64,000 nt of DNA, from positions 186,001 to 250,000 of the forward strand of contig NZ_JANYGH010000005.1 of assembly GCF_025362475.1 (NCBI RefSeq), in the 5' to 3' direction. The notes beneath the pieces were generated by a model. It was not told the DNA's origin. It saw only the letters and a program-made list of their open reading frames with translations, and did no database searches. This document shows, piece by piece, positions 10,176 through 18,905 of the stretch (the stretch's first letter is position 1; each line of letters begins with the position of its first letter). The stretch comes from Mucilaginibacter sp. Its GTDB lineage: Bacteria; Bacteroidota; Bacteroidia; Sphingobacteriales; Sphingobacteriaceae. Position numbers and translations under genes: made by a program.

Positions 10176-10619
10176 ATGGAAAGCTTTTTTATTACAGAAA
10201 AACATTTGGATGATTGTGTGGGCGTTTTTGTGAGCGCTTACAACGCTCCCCCGTGGAACTGCCATTGGACTATAGAGAAAGCAAATCAATATTTGTCTGA
10301 ACTTATTACCAATGCCGATTTCGTTGGATTTATAGTATATGAAAATAACAACGCCGTTGGAGCCATTTTAGGACATAAAAAAACATGGTGGACTAATCAG
10401 CAATTAGTTGTTGATGAATTATTTGTTTCAACAGCGTTTCAGAAAAGCGGGTACGGAAAGCAGTTATTAACGTTGTTTGAAGACTACGCCATCAAAAATC
10501 AGATTGAATTGCTGGGTTTAATGACTAACAAGTACCTGCCGGTATTCGATTTTTACGAACGTATGGACTATGTTGCTGCAGATCAATACGTTTTTATGTT
10601 TAAACAACTATCTGTTTAA
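10176..10619 (+). CDS. GNAT-family N-acetyltransferase
   Basis: 147 aa. GNAT fold: the beta4 strand LVVDELFVSTAFQKSGYGKQ with the acetyl-CoA loop QKSGYGKQLL (compare Q/RxxGxG/A), then FYERMDYVAADQYVF as the C-terminal strand. The substrate is unknown; its place inside the exopolysaccharide operon makes a sugar-nucleotide amine or precursor possible, but small-molecule GNATs are too varied to say. Confidence 0.78.
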   Translation: MESFFITEKHLDDCVGVFVSAYNAPPWNCHWTIEKANQYLSELITNADFVGFIVYENNNAVGAILGHKKTWWTNQQLVVDELFVSTAFQKSGYGKQLLTLFEDYAIKNQIELLGLMTNKYLPVFDFYERMDYVAADQYVFMFKQLSV

Positions 10620-10691
10620 TTAAAAAAGGTGATTAATTAATATTTGGCAATTGTAGCATTGTTTTTGCATTTGTTTAACGAAAATTAATAT

Positions 10692-12086
10692 ATGGAGCAA
10701 ACTCGTACTAACTTAATCAGATCACTAAATCCTCTTGTCGATTATTTGCTTCTGAATTTTTCGTTAATAATAGTCTATAACCTATTTCATACCGGTTACT
10801 TAAATTGGGCAGGCGATAAAAGTTATGTACATGTTATCCTTATTTTTAATCTTGTTTGGTTACTGGCTACCAACATTATTCGTTTATACAGTATAACAGC
10901 ATTCGGTTATATTTATAAAAAATCATTTAAAGCATATTTCCTATATGTTTTTCTGGTATCCTACATTGTCATGTACTTGAACAATATCGCTTCATACAAT
11001 ACAAACAGTCAGTATTTGTTAGCGTCAATGTGTTTATATGGAGTATTGTTAGGACTGTGGAAAATTAGTTTGGTAAAAACCGTAGCCCATTTAAATGTTT
11101 TTCGTCAGCCATTAAGAACTGCAATAATAGTTGGCGGTAGCCGCACCGGAATTGAACTTTACAATCGTTTTAAAAATGATTCCAGTTTAGGCTACCAAAT
11201 ATTGGGAATTTTTCATGACAGTCCCTTAGAAGAAACATTAAAAGAGTTACATCTCGGCCATATTGCAGATTGCATAAATTTTTCGCGTAAGAATAGCGTT
11301 GCAGAAATTTTTTGCACACTTCCGTTTTCACAGAAACATATCATCGAAAAATTGATTAAAGAATCGGACAAAAATATGATTAGGTTTAAATTAGTGCCTG
11401 AGCATTACGCATTTTTACAGGGTACCTTATTAGAACAAAGTTTAAACAGAACTAATGCATATGCTATAAGGGTTGAACCGCTTGAAAATTTAGTAAACCG
11501 GCTGGTGAAACGTGTGTTTGACATCGCATTTTCATTATTCGTAATTATATTTATTCTAAGCTGGCTATATCCTATCATTTATTTACTGATAAAACTGGAG
11601 TCAGAAGGTGCGGCCATTTTTGTACAACCCAGGTCAGGCAGAGATAATGTTCCTTTTAATTGTTATAAGTTTAGAAGTATGCGGATCAACAATGATGCAA
11701 ACTCGTCACAAGCCACCAAAGGAGACGCAAGGGTAACTAAAATTGGTGCGTTTCTGAGAAAGTCGAGCTTAGATGAAATGCCGCAATTTTTTAATGTATT
11801 AATTGGGAATATGTCGGTGGTGGGGCCGAGGCCACACATGTTAAACCATACAGAACAATACTCTAATTTGATAGATCAATTTATGGTGCGCCACTTTATA
11901 AAACCGGGCATTACTGGGTGGGCCCAAATCAATGGGCATCGCGGCGAAACTAAACTGGTGGAAGATATGAAGGCACGTGTTGAAGCTGACGTGTGGTATA
12001 TGGAGAACTGGCGCTTTAACCTTGATATAAAAATCATCTTTTCTACATTTCTTAAAACAATAGGGGGAGATAAATATGCGTATTAG
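10692..12086 (+). CDS. Undecaprenyl-phosphate sugar-1-phosphate transferase (WcaJ/WbaP type)
   Basis: 464 aa. Four N-terminal membrane helices (about residues 12-130), a Rossmann-like middle region (TAIIVGGSRTGIELY) and a C-terminal bacterial sugar transferase domain: KRVFDIAFSLFVIIF re-entrant helix, CYKFRSMR, GDARVTKIGAFLRKSSLDE, NMSVVGPRPH, ITGWAQINGHRGE. It starts exopolysaccharide repeat synthesis by moving a hexose-1-phosphate, probably glucose, to undecaprenyl phosphate. It is the last gene of the cluster; no flippase (Wzx) or polymerase (Wzy) is seen here, so these must lie elsewhere, perhaps upstream of base 1. Confidence 0.9.
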   Translation: MEQTRTNLIRSLNPLVDYLLLNFSLIIVYNLFHTGYLNWAGDKSYVHVILIFNLVWLLATNIIRLYSITAFGYIYKKSFKAYFLYVFLVSYIVMYLNNIASYNTNSQYLLASMCLYGVLLGLWKISLVKTVAHLNVFRQPLRTAIIVGGSRTGIELYNRFKNDSSLGYQILGIFHDSPLEETLKELHLGHIADCINFSRKNSVAEIFCTLPFSQKHIIEKLIKESDKNMIRFKLVPEHYAFLQGTLLEQSLNRTNAYAIRVEPLENLVNRLVKRVFDIAFSLFVIIFILSWLYPIIYLLIKLESEGAAIFVQPRSGRDNVPFNCYKFRSMRINNDANSSQATKGDARVTKIGAFLRKSSLDEMPQFFNVLIGNMSVVGPRPHMLNHTEQYSNLIDQFMVRHFIKPGITGWAQINGHRGETKLVEDMKARVEADVWYMENWRFNLDIKIIFSTFLKTIGGDKYAY

Positions 12087-12134
12087 TACAATTTCTACAT
12101 AGTTTCAATAACGTGTTTTTATTGCGCTATCGAA

Positions 12135-12500
12135 TTATTGTTTAATAAGTAGGTTGTCGATAACAGAGATCAATTTATCGACGTCAAACGGCTTAGGGAC
12201 GTAAGCATCATAACTGAAATTCCCCAGCGATATCGCCATTTTATGATAGGCTGATATCAATATTACCGGCAGTTGGCGGGTAGCTTCCTGGCTTTTGAGG
12301 AGGTTGCAAATCTGGCCGCCATTTAATCCCGGCATCATATAATCTGTTATCACCAGGTCGGGCTTGTGTTTCTCAACGGTTTTAAAAATATCATCTGTTT
12401 CGGAAACTCCGCTTACGGTAAAATTGCTGAAGCGTAATGCAAGTTCGAGTACGTTTAAAATATCGGCATCGTCTTCAATAATTAGAATATGACCTGGCAT
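12135..12500 (-). CDS. Single-domain response regulator (CheY-like)
   Basis: 121 aa, receiver domain only. Acidic pair EDD near residues 9-11, phospho-acceptor Asp in DLVITDYMMPG, switch Ser in VILISAY, and Lys in YVPKPFD. No output domain, so it acts through a protein partner. A second receiver gene lies 14 bp upstream on the same strand; the two look cotranscribed. No kinase is nearby. Confidence 0.9.
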   Translation of the reverse strand: MPGHILIIEDDADILNVLELALRFSNFTVSGVSETDDIFKTVEKHKPDLVITDYMMPGLNGGQICNLLKSQEATRQLPVILISAYHKMAISLGNFSYDAYVPKPFDVDKLISVIDNLLIKQ

Positions 12501-12514
12501 AAATATCGCGAAAA

Positions 12515-12922
12515 TTAGGTAGTAAAAATAGATTTGAGCTTGTCCAGTCCAATTGGTTTGGACAAAAAATCAGAAACAAGCGGGTTCTCAATGGAATCCT
12601 GGATTTCATTCTTATCAATTGTGGAGGATAGTACAAACAGCTTACTTCTTTTTTCAGGCGTAATCGCTAATTCCGCGAATTCCTTTAGGAATTGCCAACC
12701 ATCCATAACCGGCATCCTCAAGTCGAGAAATATATAATCGGGCATCAATGAAGATGAATTATCCGTAAGTAATCTTAGTTTTTCAATCGCCCTTTGGCCA
12801 TTAGCACATGTGTCAATGGTGGGGTTTGGAAGTAAGCGCTGAAGCACCATTTTGAAGATTATGTTATCAAGTTCAACGTCATCGATAAGCATGATCGTGG
12901 GCTGTGGTTCGTTTAAATTCAT
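12515..12922 (-). CDS. Single-domain response regulator, Rcp1-like
   Basis: 135 aa, receiver domain only. IMLIDDVELDN carries the acidic residues, DYIFLDLRMPVMDGWQFL the phospho-acceptor Asp, VLSST the switch residue and FLSKPIG the Lys. The long beta4-alpha4 region and DLRMPVMDGW segment are typical of the Rcp1-like stand-alone regulators common in Bacteroidota. It is the first gene of a two-gene unit with the receiver downstream. The partner kinase is not visible. Confidence 0.88.
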   Translation of the reverse strand: MNLNEPQPTIMLIDDVELDNIIFKMVLQRLLPNPTIDTCANGQRAIEKLRLLTDNSSSLMPDYIFLDLRMPVMDGWQFLKEFAELAITPEKRSKLFVLSSTIDKNEIQDSIENPLVSDFLSKPIGLDKLKSIFTT

Positions 12923-13525
12923 TAACTTTTAAACACTTAAATTACTTTATTGTTTAATATATCGTAGGATAGTAAATGGTGGATGCTTTGATAGATCGGG
13001 GAATAATCCGAAAAAGAAGGTTGATTATCTTTTGGTAGATCAGTTAAACAGATTTAGGCGCGACGTCAATGAAAACAATAACACTCGTTAACAAACTTCA
13101 GAAAGAATATGGCGTTCAGATAGTAAGTGTTACCTGAAGGGATTATCGTGATTAATAATCCTGAAAGTTATTTTAGAATTGGACAGCTTTGCCTCTCATT
13201 TGAGTACTGGAAAGAAGGCGAGGGACACAGCCTCCATTACGCTGGAACACTGGGAGTTGGTTACTATTATAAATATGTGTATCCCCATCACAAACATAAG
13301 CGCAGTTAAATTCATAACCAGTTATTTACTTACGATCCGTGGTTATAAAATTTTACTAAGCTTAAGGATGCTTTCTTTACAGGCCCAGACACATCGAATA
13401 AGCTTAGTTATTCCTGTTATATTGAACCGCAAATGGGAGCTAACAATCAATAAACTAATTGCTGGGTATTTTATCGATTGTTGGGATCGTAATAACTTAA
13501 AATTTGAAATGCCTGACTACTTCCA
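12923..13525. other. 600-bp gap with no convincing gene
   Basis: Open frames here (for example 13127-13309 +) match no family I know and lack a credible start context. A 22-codon frame at 13069-13137 (+) followed by that frame could be a frameshifted remnant, but this is a guess. I see no RNA gene and no clear hairpin. Confidence 0.4.
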
Positions 13526-14644
13526 TTATGGGGACAGTACCACTTTCTTTTTAACCCTGAGCTTTTTAGCCAACCGGTTCTGTTTAAAATCTTCGTCGCC
13601 AAGTATAATTCCCCAGGATTTCAGACTTTCTACACGGTCGAAGATGATCTTAAGGACAGCTATTACCGGAATAGACAGGAACATACCGGGTATCCCCCAA
13701 ACCATTTCGCCAATGATCACACCTAATACTGTGATTAGGGCATTGATCCTGACTTTAGATCCAACAACTACCGGTAATAAAATATTGCTGTCGATAAGAT
13801 GGGTTACAACCAGGGTGATTATTACATAGATCACGGTGCTTTGGGGGCCGGTAGCGAGTGTTACGGCAGCACTGATCACCAGCGCTGTGAAAATACCGAT
13901 ATACGGAATGATATTGAATAAGGCAGTAATGAGGCCGAGCAAAATGGCATATTTTACACCCAGCAGCATAAAAGCCCCACTGACTACGATGGCGATAATA
14001 GCCATTTCGATCAGCAGGCCGATAATATATTTGCGGATAATATACTGGACGTTTTCGATGATGTCATGCACCAACTTTTTATTGTCCTCCTGAAAAACGG
14101 ACTCAAAGAACCGCATAATAAGTTTGCGGTACAGTAAAAAGAAGAATGTATAAATAAAGGTAAAGACCAGAAACAGCAAGATTGACGATAAGGATAGGAG
14201 GGTGGCACCCACCACTGATCCGCCGGAAGCGACCACTTTGTTAGTGGTATTGGCTACAAAGGTCAGTTGCTTGTGCTTGGTTACATGGAAGCTGGAACGA
14301 ATCCAACCCATAATGTCATCTTGTGATTTGTGCAACTGATCCTGGAACTGTGGCCAATCGCTGGCTAAATTAGATATTTGTGAACCGATCACATATAGCA
14401 AGCCTCCGATACAAGCCAAAAGACAAAGCACTGCTAACATCGAAGCTGCGCTTCGCGGCAGATGCAGTTTATTTTCCAGCCAGGCAGCATACGGCAATAA
14501 CAGGATCGAGAATAAGCAGGAAAAAATGATGGGAGACAGGATCTCTTTGGCAACGATTACGATATAAACTATCGCGATCAGGCTGAACAAAACCGAAGCC
14601 AGTTTCAGGTAAAACGGCAGTCCCTTAAATTGTTGAATATCCAT
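13526..14644 (-). CDS. AI-2E family transporter (PerM/YdiK-like permease)
   Basis: 372 aa, with hydrophobic segments in the family pattern: three to four N-terminal helices (about residues 15-90), a hydrophilic section, then a C-terminal group of helices with GVKYAILLGLITALFNIIPY, DSNILLPVVVGSKV and GEMVWGIPGMFLSIP, which are hallmark motifs. Members move small molecules or sodium/protons; the AI-2 assignment is historic and the substrate here is unknown. A small lipoprotein gene ends 15 bp upstream on the same strand, so the two may be cotranscribed. Confidence 0.9.
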   Translation of the reverse strand: MDIQQFKGLPFYLKLASVLFSLIAIVYIVIVAKEILSPIIFSCLFSILLLPYAAWLENKLHLPRSAASMLAVLCLLACIGGLLYVIGSQISNLASDWPQFQDQLHKSQDDIMGWIRSSFHVTKHKQLTFVANTTNKVVASGGSVVGATLLSLSSILLFLVFTFIYTFFFLLYRKLIMRFFESVFQEDNKKLVHDIIENVQYIIRKYIIGLLIEMAIIAIVVSGAFMLLGVKYAILLGLITALFNIIPYIGIFTALVISAAVTLATGPQSTVIYVIITLVVTHLIDSNILLPVVVGSKVRINALITVLGVIIGEMVWGIPGMFLSIPVIAVLKIIFDRVESLKSWGIILGDEDFKQNRLAKKLRVKKKVVLSP

Positions 14645-14659
14645 AAGCGTGATAGGGGA

Positions 14660-14833
14660 TTATTGGTTTTTACCCCGAAACATGGAGATGATCCAGATAA
14701 TGATAGCAATTACAACAACTACGGCGATCACGCCAACAACGGCGCCTGCTTTGAATATGCCGCCAATTATTGTGCAGCTATTGAGACAGGTTAGTAATAA
14801 CAGCAATAAGAATGATGGGTAAGTTTTTTTCAT
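14660..14833 (-). CDS. 57-residue lipoprotein with one membrane helix
   Basis: ATG at 14831-14833, TAA at 14660-14662. The protein starts MKKTYPSFLLLLLLTCLNSC, a lipoprotein signal with Cys20 as the lipidated residue, then a long hydrophobic helix (residues about 28-51) and the basic tail MFRGKNQ. Similar short, very hydrophobic proteins are common in Bacteroidota and have no known role. It directly precedes the AI-2E permease gene. Confidence 0.65.
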   Translation of the reverse strand: MKKTYPSFLLLLLLTCLNSCTIIGGIFKAGAVVGVIAVVVVIAIIIWIISMFRGKNQ

Positions 14834-14909
14834 TTTAATTATTTTTTAAAGGTAATGTAATCAGATTATCAAAAGACGAACTGGTTACTTTAGTAGGTAA
14901 CTATAAACA

Positions 14910-15326
14910 CTAAGCAGGCACTTTATCCTTCTTTTGCCTTTCCCAAAAACGGTGCTGGGCAATAGCCTGTAGGGAATCTTTAGGTGTTTTGCCCACGATG
15001 ACGCCCGGAGGGTTCTGTAAAAATCCTGCTTTAGTATATTTGGCCATCGATTCATAAACCTGGAATACACCATATGCTCCTGAACCACGAATGTGTACAA
15101 TCCTTTCCGGAATACGTTCGTGGTAAAAGTGGGTGATTTTTTCTCTAAGAATAAAATCTTCCAGTAAGGTTGCGCCGCGTTTCCCGGCTTTTAAAGAATT
15201 ATTATCGTCGTTAATCTTTAGTCCTTGGTCGGTAGTCATGAACTCGCCGTTACTGGTCTCTTTGTCACTGTTCAAGTCTTCGAGTTTTCTGTTTGAATTT
15301 TCGAGAGGAGCCGGTGTTTTTGCCAT
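14910..15326 (-). pseudogene. Catalase remnant: N-terminus fused in frame to C-terminus, core deleted
   Basis: 138 aa. Residues about 28-103 are the N-terminus of a large-subunit monofunctional catalase: [50 protein letters not shown] with the catalytic His of the IVH motif, and [12 protein letters not shown]. The next segment, [20 protein letters not shown] to KVPA at the stop, matches the very C-terminal end of KatE-type catalases. Some 550-600 residues, including the heme Tyr region and the NADPH/GATase-like parts, are missing without loss of frame. An ankyrin remnant lies just upstream, and catalase-ankyrin pairs are a known arrangement. It cannot be an active catalase. Confidence 0.8.
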
Positions 15327-15410
15327 TTTTGTTCTAATTGGTCAGAATACAAATAACCTTTGGAAATCCCCTTTGTTTCATTATAGAGGAATAATTTAAC
15401 TAATGCGCTT

Positions 15411-15535
15411 TTAAATTAACAAGTTAATTGCATCTAAGTTACCTTGTTGGGTAGCCAGGTCAAGCACCGATAGCCCACCTTTATCCAGCAAGTGTTTGTC
15501 AGCACCATTGTTTATTGAATAAACTTTATCTCCTA
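15411..15535 (-). pseudogene. C-terminal remnant of an ankyrin-repeat protein
   Basis: Reading the minus strand to a TAA at 15411-15413 gives an ankyrin repeat, NNGADKHLLDKGGLSVLDLA, followed by TQQGNLDAINLLI at the stop. The helix-turn-helix and GAD signature are clear, but there is no full gene: upstream the frame runs into an A-rich tract with no start. It is probably the partner of the catalase remnant. Confidence 0.65.
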
Positions 15536-16027
15536 AGAAGCAGCTGATAGTGTTTTTGTTTTTTTTTGTTAGGTTAAATAGTTTTCAAATATTTATTGCT
15601 TCCGCTCCTTTGCTTGAAAACAAAACCCTTAAAAATGGTACAGAAAAAACATTTGAGCGTTTCTCCAATTGAACAAACGCGACTACAGGAAGCTTGGTCG
15701 CATTTGTAAACCAAGCCATCATATCCCAACGATTCAAAAGACTGATCCGCTTCAGTACACAGAAAAATACGCTCAAAAAGTAAATAGAAGGCCATCAACG
15801 GGCCTGCTGGATTATGAGAAAAGGTTTTTCATGTATCCTTCGAAATGCAATCAAGCGTTTAACGCTTGATTGATAAGATTCAATGCTTTTTGGCACCGCC
15901 ACTTTAAATCAGAATCAGGGGTTCGACAGCATTTATACTATAAAAATGGCGTCTATCGAACAACCACAATGATGGATGTATTCGCACGTAATGAATTGAT
16001 AATGAGAAAAAGGCTTATTAATATATG
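15536..16027. other. Decayed or unassigned DNA between the ankyrin remnant and tmRNA
   Basis: Several short frames on both strands, none matching a family I recognise and none with a good start context. With the truncated catalase and ankyrin genes next to it, this looks like a deletion-scarred region. No transposase or integrase piece could be named. Confidence 0.4.
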
Positions 16028-16030
16028 AAA

Positions 16031-16059
16031 AAAAAGGGATAATCAAATGATTATCCCTT
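16031..16059 (-). terminator. Rho-independent terminator of tmRNA
   Basis: On the minus strand AAGGGATAA, a short loop, TTATCCCTT, then a run of T. It begins 5 bp past the mature 3' end of the tmRNA gene. Confidence 0.85.
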
Positions 16060-16063
16060 CTAG

Positions 16064-16428
16064 TGGAGCCGGAGGGATTCGAACCCTCGTCCAAACATGG
16101 TATAAGGTAAGCTTTCTACATGCTTAGCTTCTGTTTAATTGTAGGGAAATGGAAGGTCAGTCGCGTACCTGTACCGTTTTCCTTAGGTGCTTTATCTCGC
16201 CCGCTATGCACACCTTAAGCAGGCCAGTTTCATTTTTCGATGCCCCGGTTGCCGATCCAATGAAACGCAGAACCGGCGGGACAAAAGCTATTTAATTCTA
16301 AATTAAGCAGCTAAGGCGTAGTTATTTTCGCCATTTGTAAGTTTGAGCGTTCAGATTTAAGCGCTAATTCACCCAACGCGCTGCATGCTTACCTACTTAT
16401 CTCCATCCTGTCAATTCCGGTCGACCCC
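16064..16428 (-). ncRNA. ssrA: Transfer-messenger RNA (tmRNA)
   Basis: About 365 nt. The 3' end is tRNA-like: T arm GAGGG-TTCGAAT-CCCTC followed by CGGCTCCA. The 5' end GGGGTCG pairs with CGGCTCC in a seven-pair acceptor stem with two G-U pairs. Terminal CCA is not encoded. The reading frame ends GENNYALAA before TAA (near 16312), the proteolysis tag of Bacteroidota. It rescues stalled ribosomes together with SmpB, whose gene is not in the window. Confidence 0.95.
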
Positions 16429-16476
16429 ATTTTTTTGAGTTCGCATTTGCCGGTGGGCAGTTTGCAGTTAAGGGTA

Positions 16477-16484
16477 CAAATATA
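16477..16484 (-). promoter_or_regulatory. -7 element of the tmRNA promoter
   Basis: TATATTTG on the minus strand is an exact TAnnTTTG match, about 49 bp before the mature tmRNA 5' end, which leaves room for a short 5' leader removed by processing. No clear TTTG -33 element at the usual spacing. Confidence 0.55.
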
Positions 16485-16529
16485 AGTAAAAAGTTGGCTT
16501 AGTTAGTTTACAATTTGCAATAATCAAAG

Positions 16530-16715
16530 GTGTTCGGTTTTTTGAGGGAATACACATAATGTAAAATTCAATTAAAATAAAATACTGATAGTCAGCAAAT
16601 TGAGTGTTTTTGAAAAAGGGGGTAAATTAGTAATTTATTGATAATTAATGTGTTGTGGTTTTAAAGAATTAGGTCCGAACACACCCCGAACACCTGCTTT
16701 TAAAAAACCGAACAC
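16530..16715. repeat. 14-bp inverted repeat flanking about 158 bp
   Basis: GTGTTCGGTTTTTT at 16530-16543 is matched by its exact reverse complement at 16702-16715. Two further CCGAACAC copies lie at about 16675 and 16686. The inside holds no gene. This could be a MITE-like relic or old recombination site upstream of ssrA; a purely chance origin is less likely for a 14-bp perfect pair. Confidence 0.5.
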
Positions 16716-16942
16716 TTGTGTTTAATTAAAAGCCAAAAGATTGATGAGATATGGGTGGAGGATTAAGCCCATCAGAATCTGTAAATATTCGCTTAATTAT
16801 GTCCAGATATGGGCAATCGCGAGGTGTAAAATTAACTGAATTGATCAAAAAAGCGCTAATAATAGACAATGATGTGCGGAGTGTTTTTTGAACATGATTA
16901 CCGCTTTATCAAGGTACAAACTAAAAGTTAAGGGAATAATAA
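16716..16942. other. Gap with a doubtful 46-codon frame
   Basis: A frame at 16751-16891 (+) would encode 46 residues with a helix-like C-terminal half. I do not recognise it and see no ribosome-binding or promoter signal, so I do not call a gene. Confidence 0.3.
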
Positions 16943-16983
16943 ACCCCAACTAAACCGAGCTAAAAGCTGGATTTGGTTGGGGT
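16943..16983 (-). terminator. Hairpin terminator after the aminotransferase gene
   Basis: ACCCCAAC at 16943 pairs with GTTGGGGT ending at 16983, about 25 bp past the stop of the aminotransferase gene. On the minus strand it is followed by TTATTATT, a weak T tract. Confidence 0.6.
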
Positions 16984-17007
16984 AATTGATGAAGGCGAGC
17001 TAAGAAA

Positions 17008-18234
17008 CTATTTGCCAGCCAACAGGTGTTCGCTGCCAACTGTGCGGCCGGGATACACTTTTAGCGCTTCTTCCAAACAAATCATGGCGCTTTTAAGATC
17101 ATCATTATTAATTACATAAGCCATGCGTACCTCGTTAATGCCTGCACCGGGTGTGCTGTAAAAGCCGGTTGCGGGTGCCATCATCACGGTTTGATTGTTA
17201 TAGCTAAAGGTTTCCAACATCCATTGGCAAAACTTGTCGGCATTGTCAATAGGTAACTGGGCCACCACGTAAAATGCACCCCCGGGGTTAGGGCAAAAAA
17301 CGCCGTCTATTTTATTTAATGCTGTAACCAAAGTATCCCGCCTGCTGGTGTATTCTTTATTTACGGTTTCAAAATATTCATCAGGAGTATCAACTGCAGC
17401 TTCGCCGGCAATTTGTTCAACCATGCCTGCGCTTAGTCTTGCCTGCGCAAATTTTAATGCTGCGCTATGCAGTTCTTTATTCTTGGTAATCAGGCAGCCT
17501 AAGCGTGCGCCGCAGGCGCTGTACCGTTTACTCACAGTATCCATTACCACCACGTTCTCTTCCAGTCCGTCCAGGTGCATTGGCGAAATAAATGTACGTC
17601 CATCATAGCAAAACTCGCGGTAGGCTTCATCAGAGAAGAGGTACAAATCATACTTTAAAGCCAGCACCTTTAAGGCATCCAGCTCTTCCTGCGAATAAAG
17701 ATAACCTGTAGGGTTATTAGGGTTACAAATAATGATCGCCTTGGTTTTATTGGTGATCAGTTTTTCAAACTCGCTGATGGGAGGCAGGGCAAATCCGTTA
17801 TCAATGTATGATAGGATGGGTTTTACCACAATGTCGCTTTGGCTGGCAAAGCCGTTGTAATTGGCATAAAAAGGTTCAGGAATGATCACTTCATCACCAG
17901 AATCCAAACAAGCCATCATCGCAATGGTAATAGCTTCAGATCCGCCAGTGGTAACAATAATATTATCTGGCGTAATGTTATAGCCCAGTTTGTTATAGTA
18001 TTCTGTAAGCTTTTTTCTGTAGCTTAAGGTACCCTCAGACGGAGTGTAGGCCCAAACCTTAAAATCAATATTTTTAATGGCATTCAGCATGCCTTCGGGC
18101 GTTTCAATATCAGGCTGGCCAATGTTTAAATGGTACACTTTTTTGCCGTCCAGCTTAGCCTTATCGGCATAAGGTGTTAATTTACGTATAGGGGATGCGG
18201 GCATGCGTTGCCCTTTTTGAGATATTTTTGGCAT
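17008..18234 (-). CDS. PLP-dependent aminotransferase, class I/II (AspC-like)
   Basis: 408 aa from the chosen start MPKISQKGQRM at 18234; an upstream ATG at 18300 would run into the terminator of the neighbouring gene and add a non-homologous head. Fold type I motifs: NIGQPDIETP, VTTGGSEAI, IICNPNNPTGYLYS, FSDEAYREF, PLP-binding Lys236 in TVSKRYSACGARLG, and the substrate-binding Arg near the C-terminus (INEVRMAYV). The family transaminates aspartate or aromatic and other amino acids; the exact substrate is not clear, though it could serve Phe/Tyr formation with the aromatic genes in this window. Confidence 0.9.
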   Translation of the reverse strand: MPKISQKGQRMPASPIRKLTPYADKAKLDGKKVYHLNIGQPDIETPEGMLNAIKNIDFKVWAYTPSEGTLSYRKKLTEYYNKLGYNITPDNIIVTTGGSEAITIAMMACLDSGDEVIIPEPFYANYNGFASQSDIVVKPILSYIDNGFALPPISEFEKLITNKTKAIIICNPNNPTGYLYSQEELDALKVLALKYDLYLFSDEAYREFCYDGRTFISPMHLDGLEENVVVMDTVSKRYSACGARLGCLITKNKELHSAALKFAQARLSAGMVEQIAGEAAVDTPDEYFETVNKEYTSRRDTLVTALNKIDGVFCPNPGGAFYVVAQLPIDNADKFCQWMLETFSYNNQTVMMAPATGFYSTPGAGINEVRMAYVINNDDLKSAMICLEEALKVYPGRTVGSEHLLAGK

Positions 18235-18286
18235 GTGCAAAATTAGTAAAAAGATAGGACAGCTCAATTTATTACCACCCATAAAC

Positions 18287-18312
18287 AAAAAAAGACCCAA
18301 ATTGGGTCTTCC
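18287..18312 (-). terminator. Terminator after the DUF1573 gene
   Basis: Minus strand AAGACCCAATTTGGGTCTT followed by a run of seven T. It lies about 60 bp past the DUF1573 stop codon and just before the start of the aminotransferase gene. Confidence 0.85.
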
Positions 18313-18370
18313 TTAATATTTTAATCACTCCGTATTTATCAGTGATATTTGAGCTTAATTGAAGCAGTAA

Positions 18371-18769
18371 TTACTTGCTTGATGCTGGTTTAGCAACAAC
18401 TTCGCCAATTATATTTAAATATTTCTCGGGCGTAACAGCGTTTGATTTAACTACTATTGTTTTGTTAAATGGCGCGGCAACAGCAGCATTATATGTAATT
18501 TTTATGGTGCCTTTATCACCACTTTTTACAGGGGTTTTGGTATAATCGGCAATGGTACAACCACAGGTTGGCCTTACTTCGGTAAGTATAAGTGGCTCTT
18601 TACCAATATTGGTAAATTCAAAAACAGTGGTAACGGGGGTGCCTTGTGGTATTTTACCAAAGTCGTGTTTTTCCTCGTTAAATTTAAACTCGGCCTTTTG
18701 GTTATCTTGTGCCGATGCGGTAAAGGCAAAACCTAATACCACTGCGCAAATCATTAATATCTTTTTCAT
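18371..18769 (-). CDS. DUF1573 periplasmic protein
   Basis: 132 aa. Signal peptide MKKILMICAVVLGFAFTASA with a cleavage site before QDN. The rest is one DUF1573 immunoglobulin-like (ASH/HYDIN-type) domain: FNEEKHDFGKIPQGTPV, FEFTNIGKEPLILTEVRPTC, CGCTIADY, KGTIKITYN. Such proteins are secreted or periplasmic and of unknown role. It has its own promoter and terminator, so it is a single-gene unit. Confidence 0.88.
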   Translation of the reverse strand: MKKILMICAVVLGFAFTASAQDNQKAEFKFNEEKHDFGKIPQGTPVTTVFEFTNIGKEPLILTEVRPTCGCTIADYTKTPVKSGDKGTIKITYNAAVAAPFNKTIVVKSNAVTPEKYLNIIGEVVAKPASSK

Positions 18770-18788
18770 ATGCTATATTTGATTATCA

Positions 18789-18818
18789 CAAATATAAAAG
18801 GTTTAATGTAATAACAAA
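18789..18818 (-). promoter_or_regulatory. Bacteroidota-type promoter of the DUF1573 gene
   Basis: Minus strand TTTG (18815-18818), 18-bp spacer, TATATTTG (18789-18796): an exact -33/-7 pair of the TTTG / TAnnTTTG class. It lies 19 bp before the ATG. Confidence 0.8.
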
Positions 18819-18905
18819 ACTATTAGCATTACTTCATGTTTTAATTGTTACTATACCAATTACAGAATAGAATTTTATAATTTTACCGTCTAAACAAAAT
18901 TTTAT

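Noticed and set aside
13179..13829. 216-codon plus-strand frame across 13.2-13.8 kb
   Set aside because: Its second half is antisense to the AI-2E permease and the first half shows no family motif.
15574..15869. Short frames on both strands between the ankyrin remnant and tmRNA
   Set aside because: They overlap one another and match nothing I know; I looked for transposase or integrase motifs and found none.
15900..16070. Phage or island integrated at the 3' end of tmRNA
   Set aside because: No integrase gene and no repeated piece of the tmRNA end were found; the DNA there is only decayed.
16751..16891. 46-codon frame upstream of the aminotransferase terminator
   Set aside because: No ribosome-binding or promoter signal and no recognisable family; kept only as a note in the gap.
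18235..18300. Longer start for the aminotransferase
   Set aside because: The extra head would be encoded by the terminator of the DUF1573 gene and is not homologous to the family.
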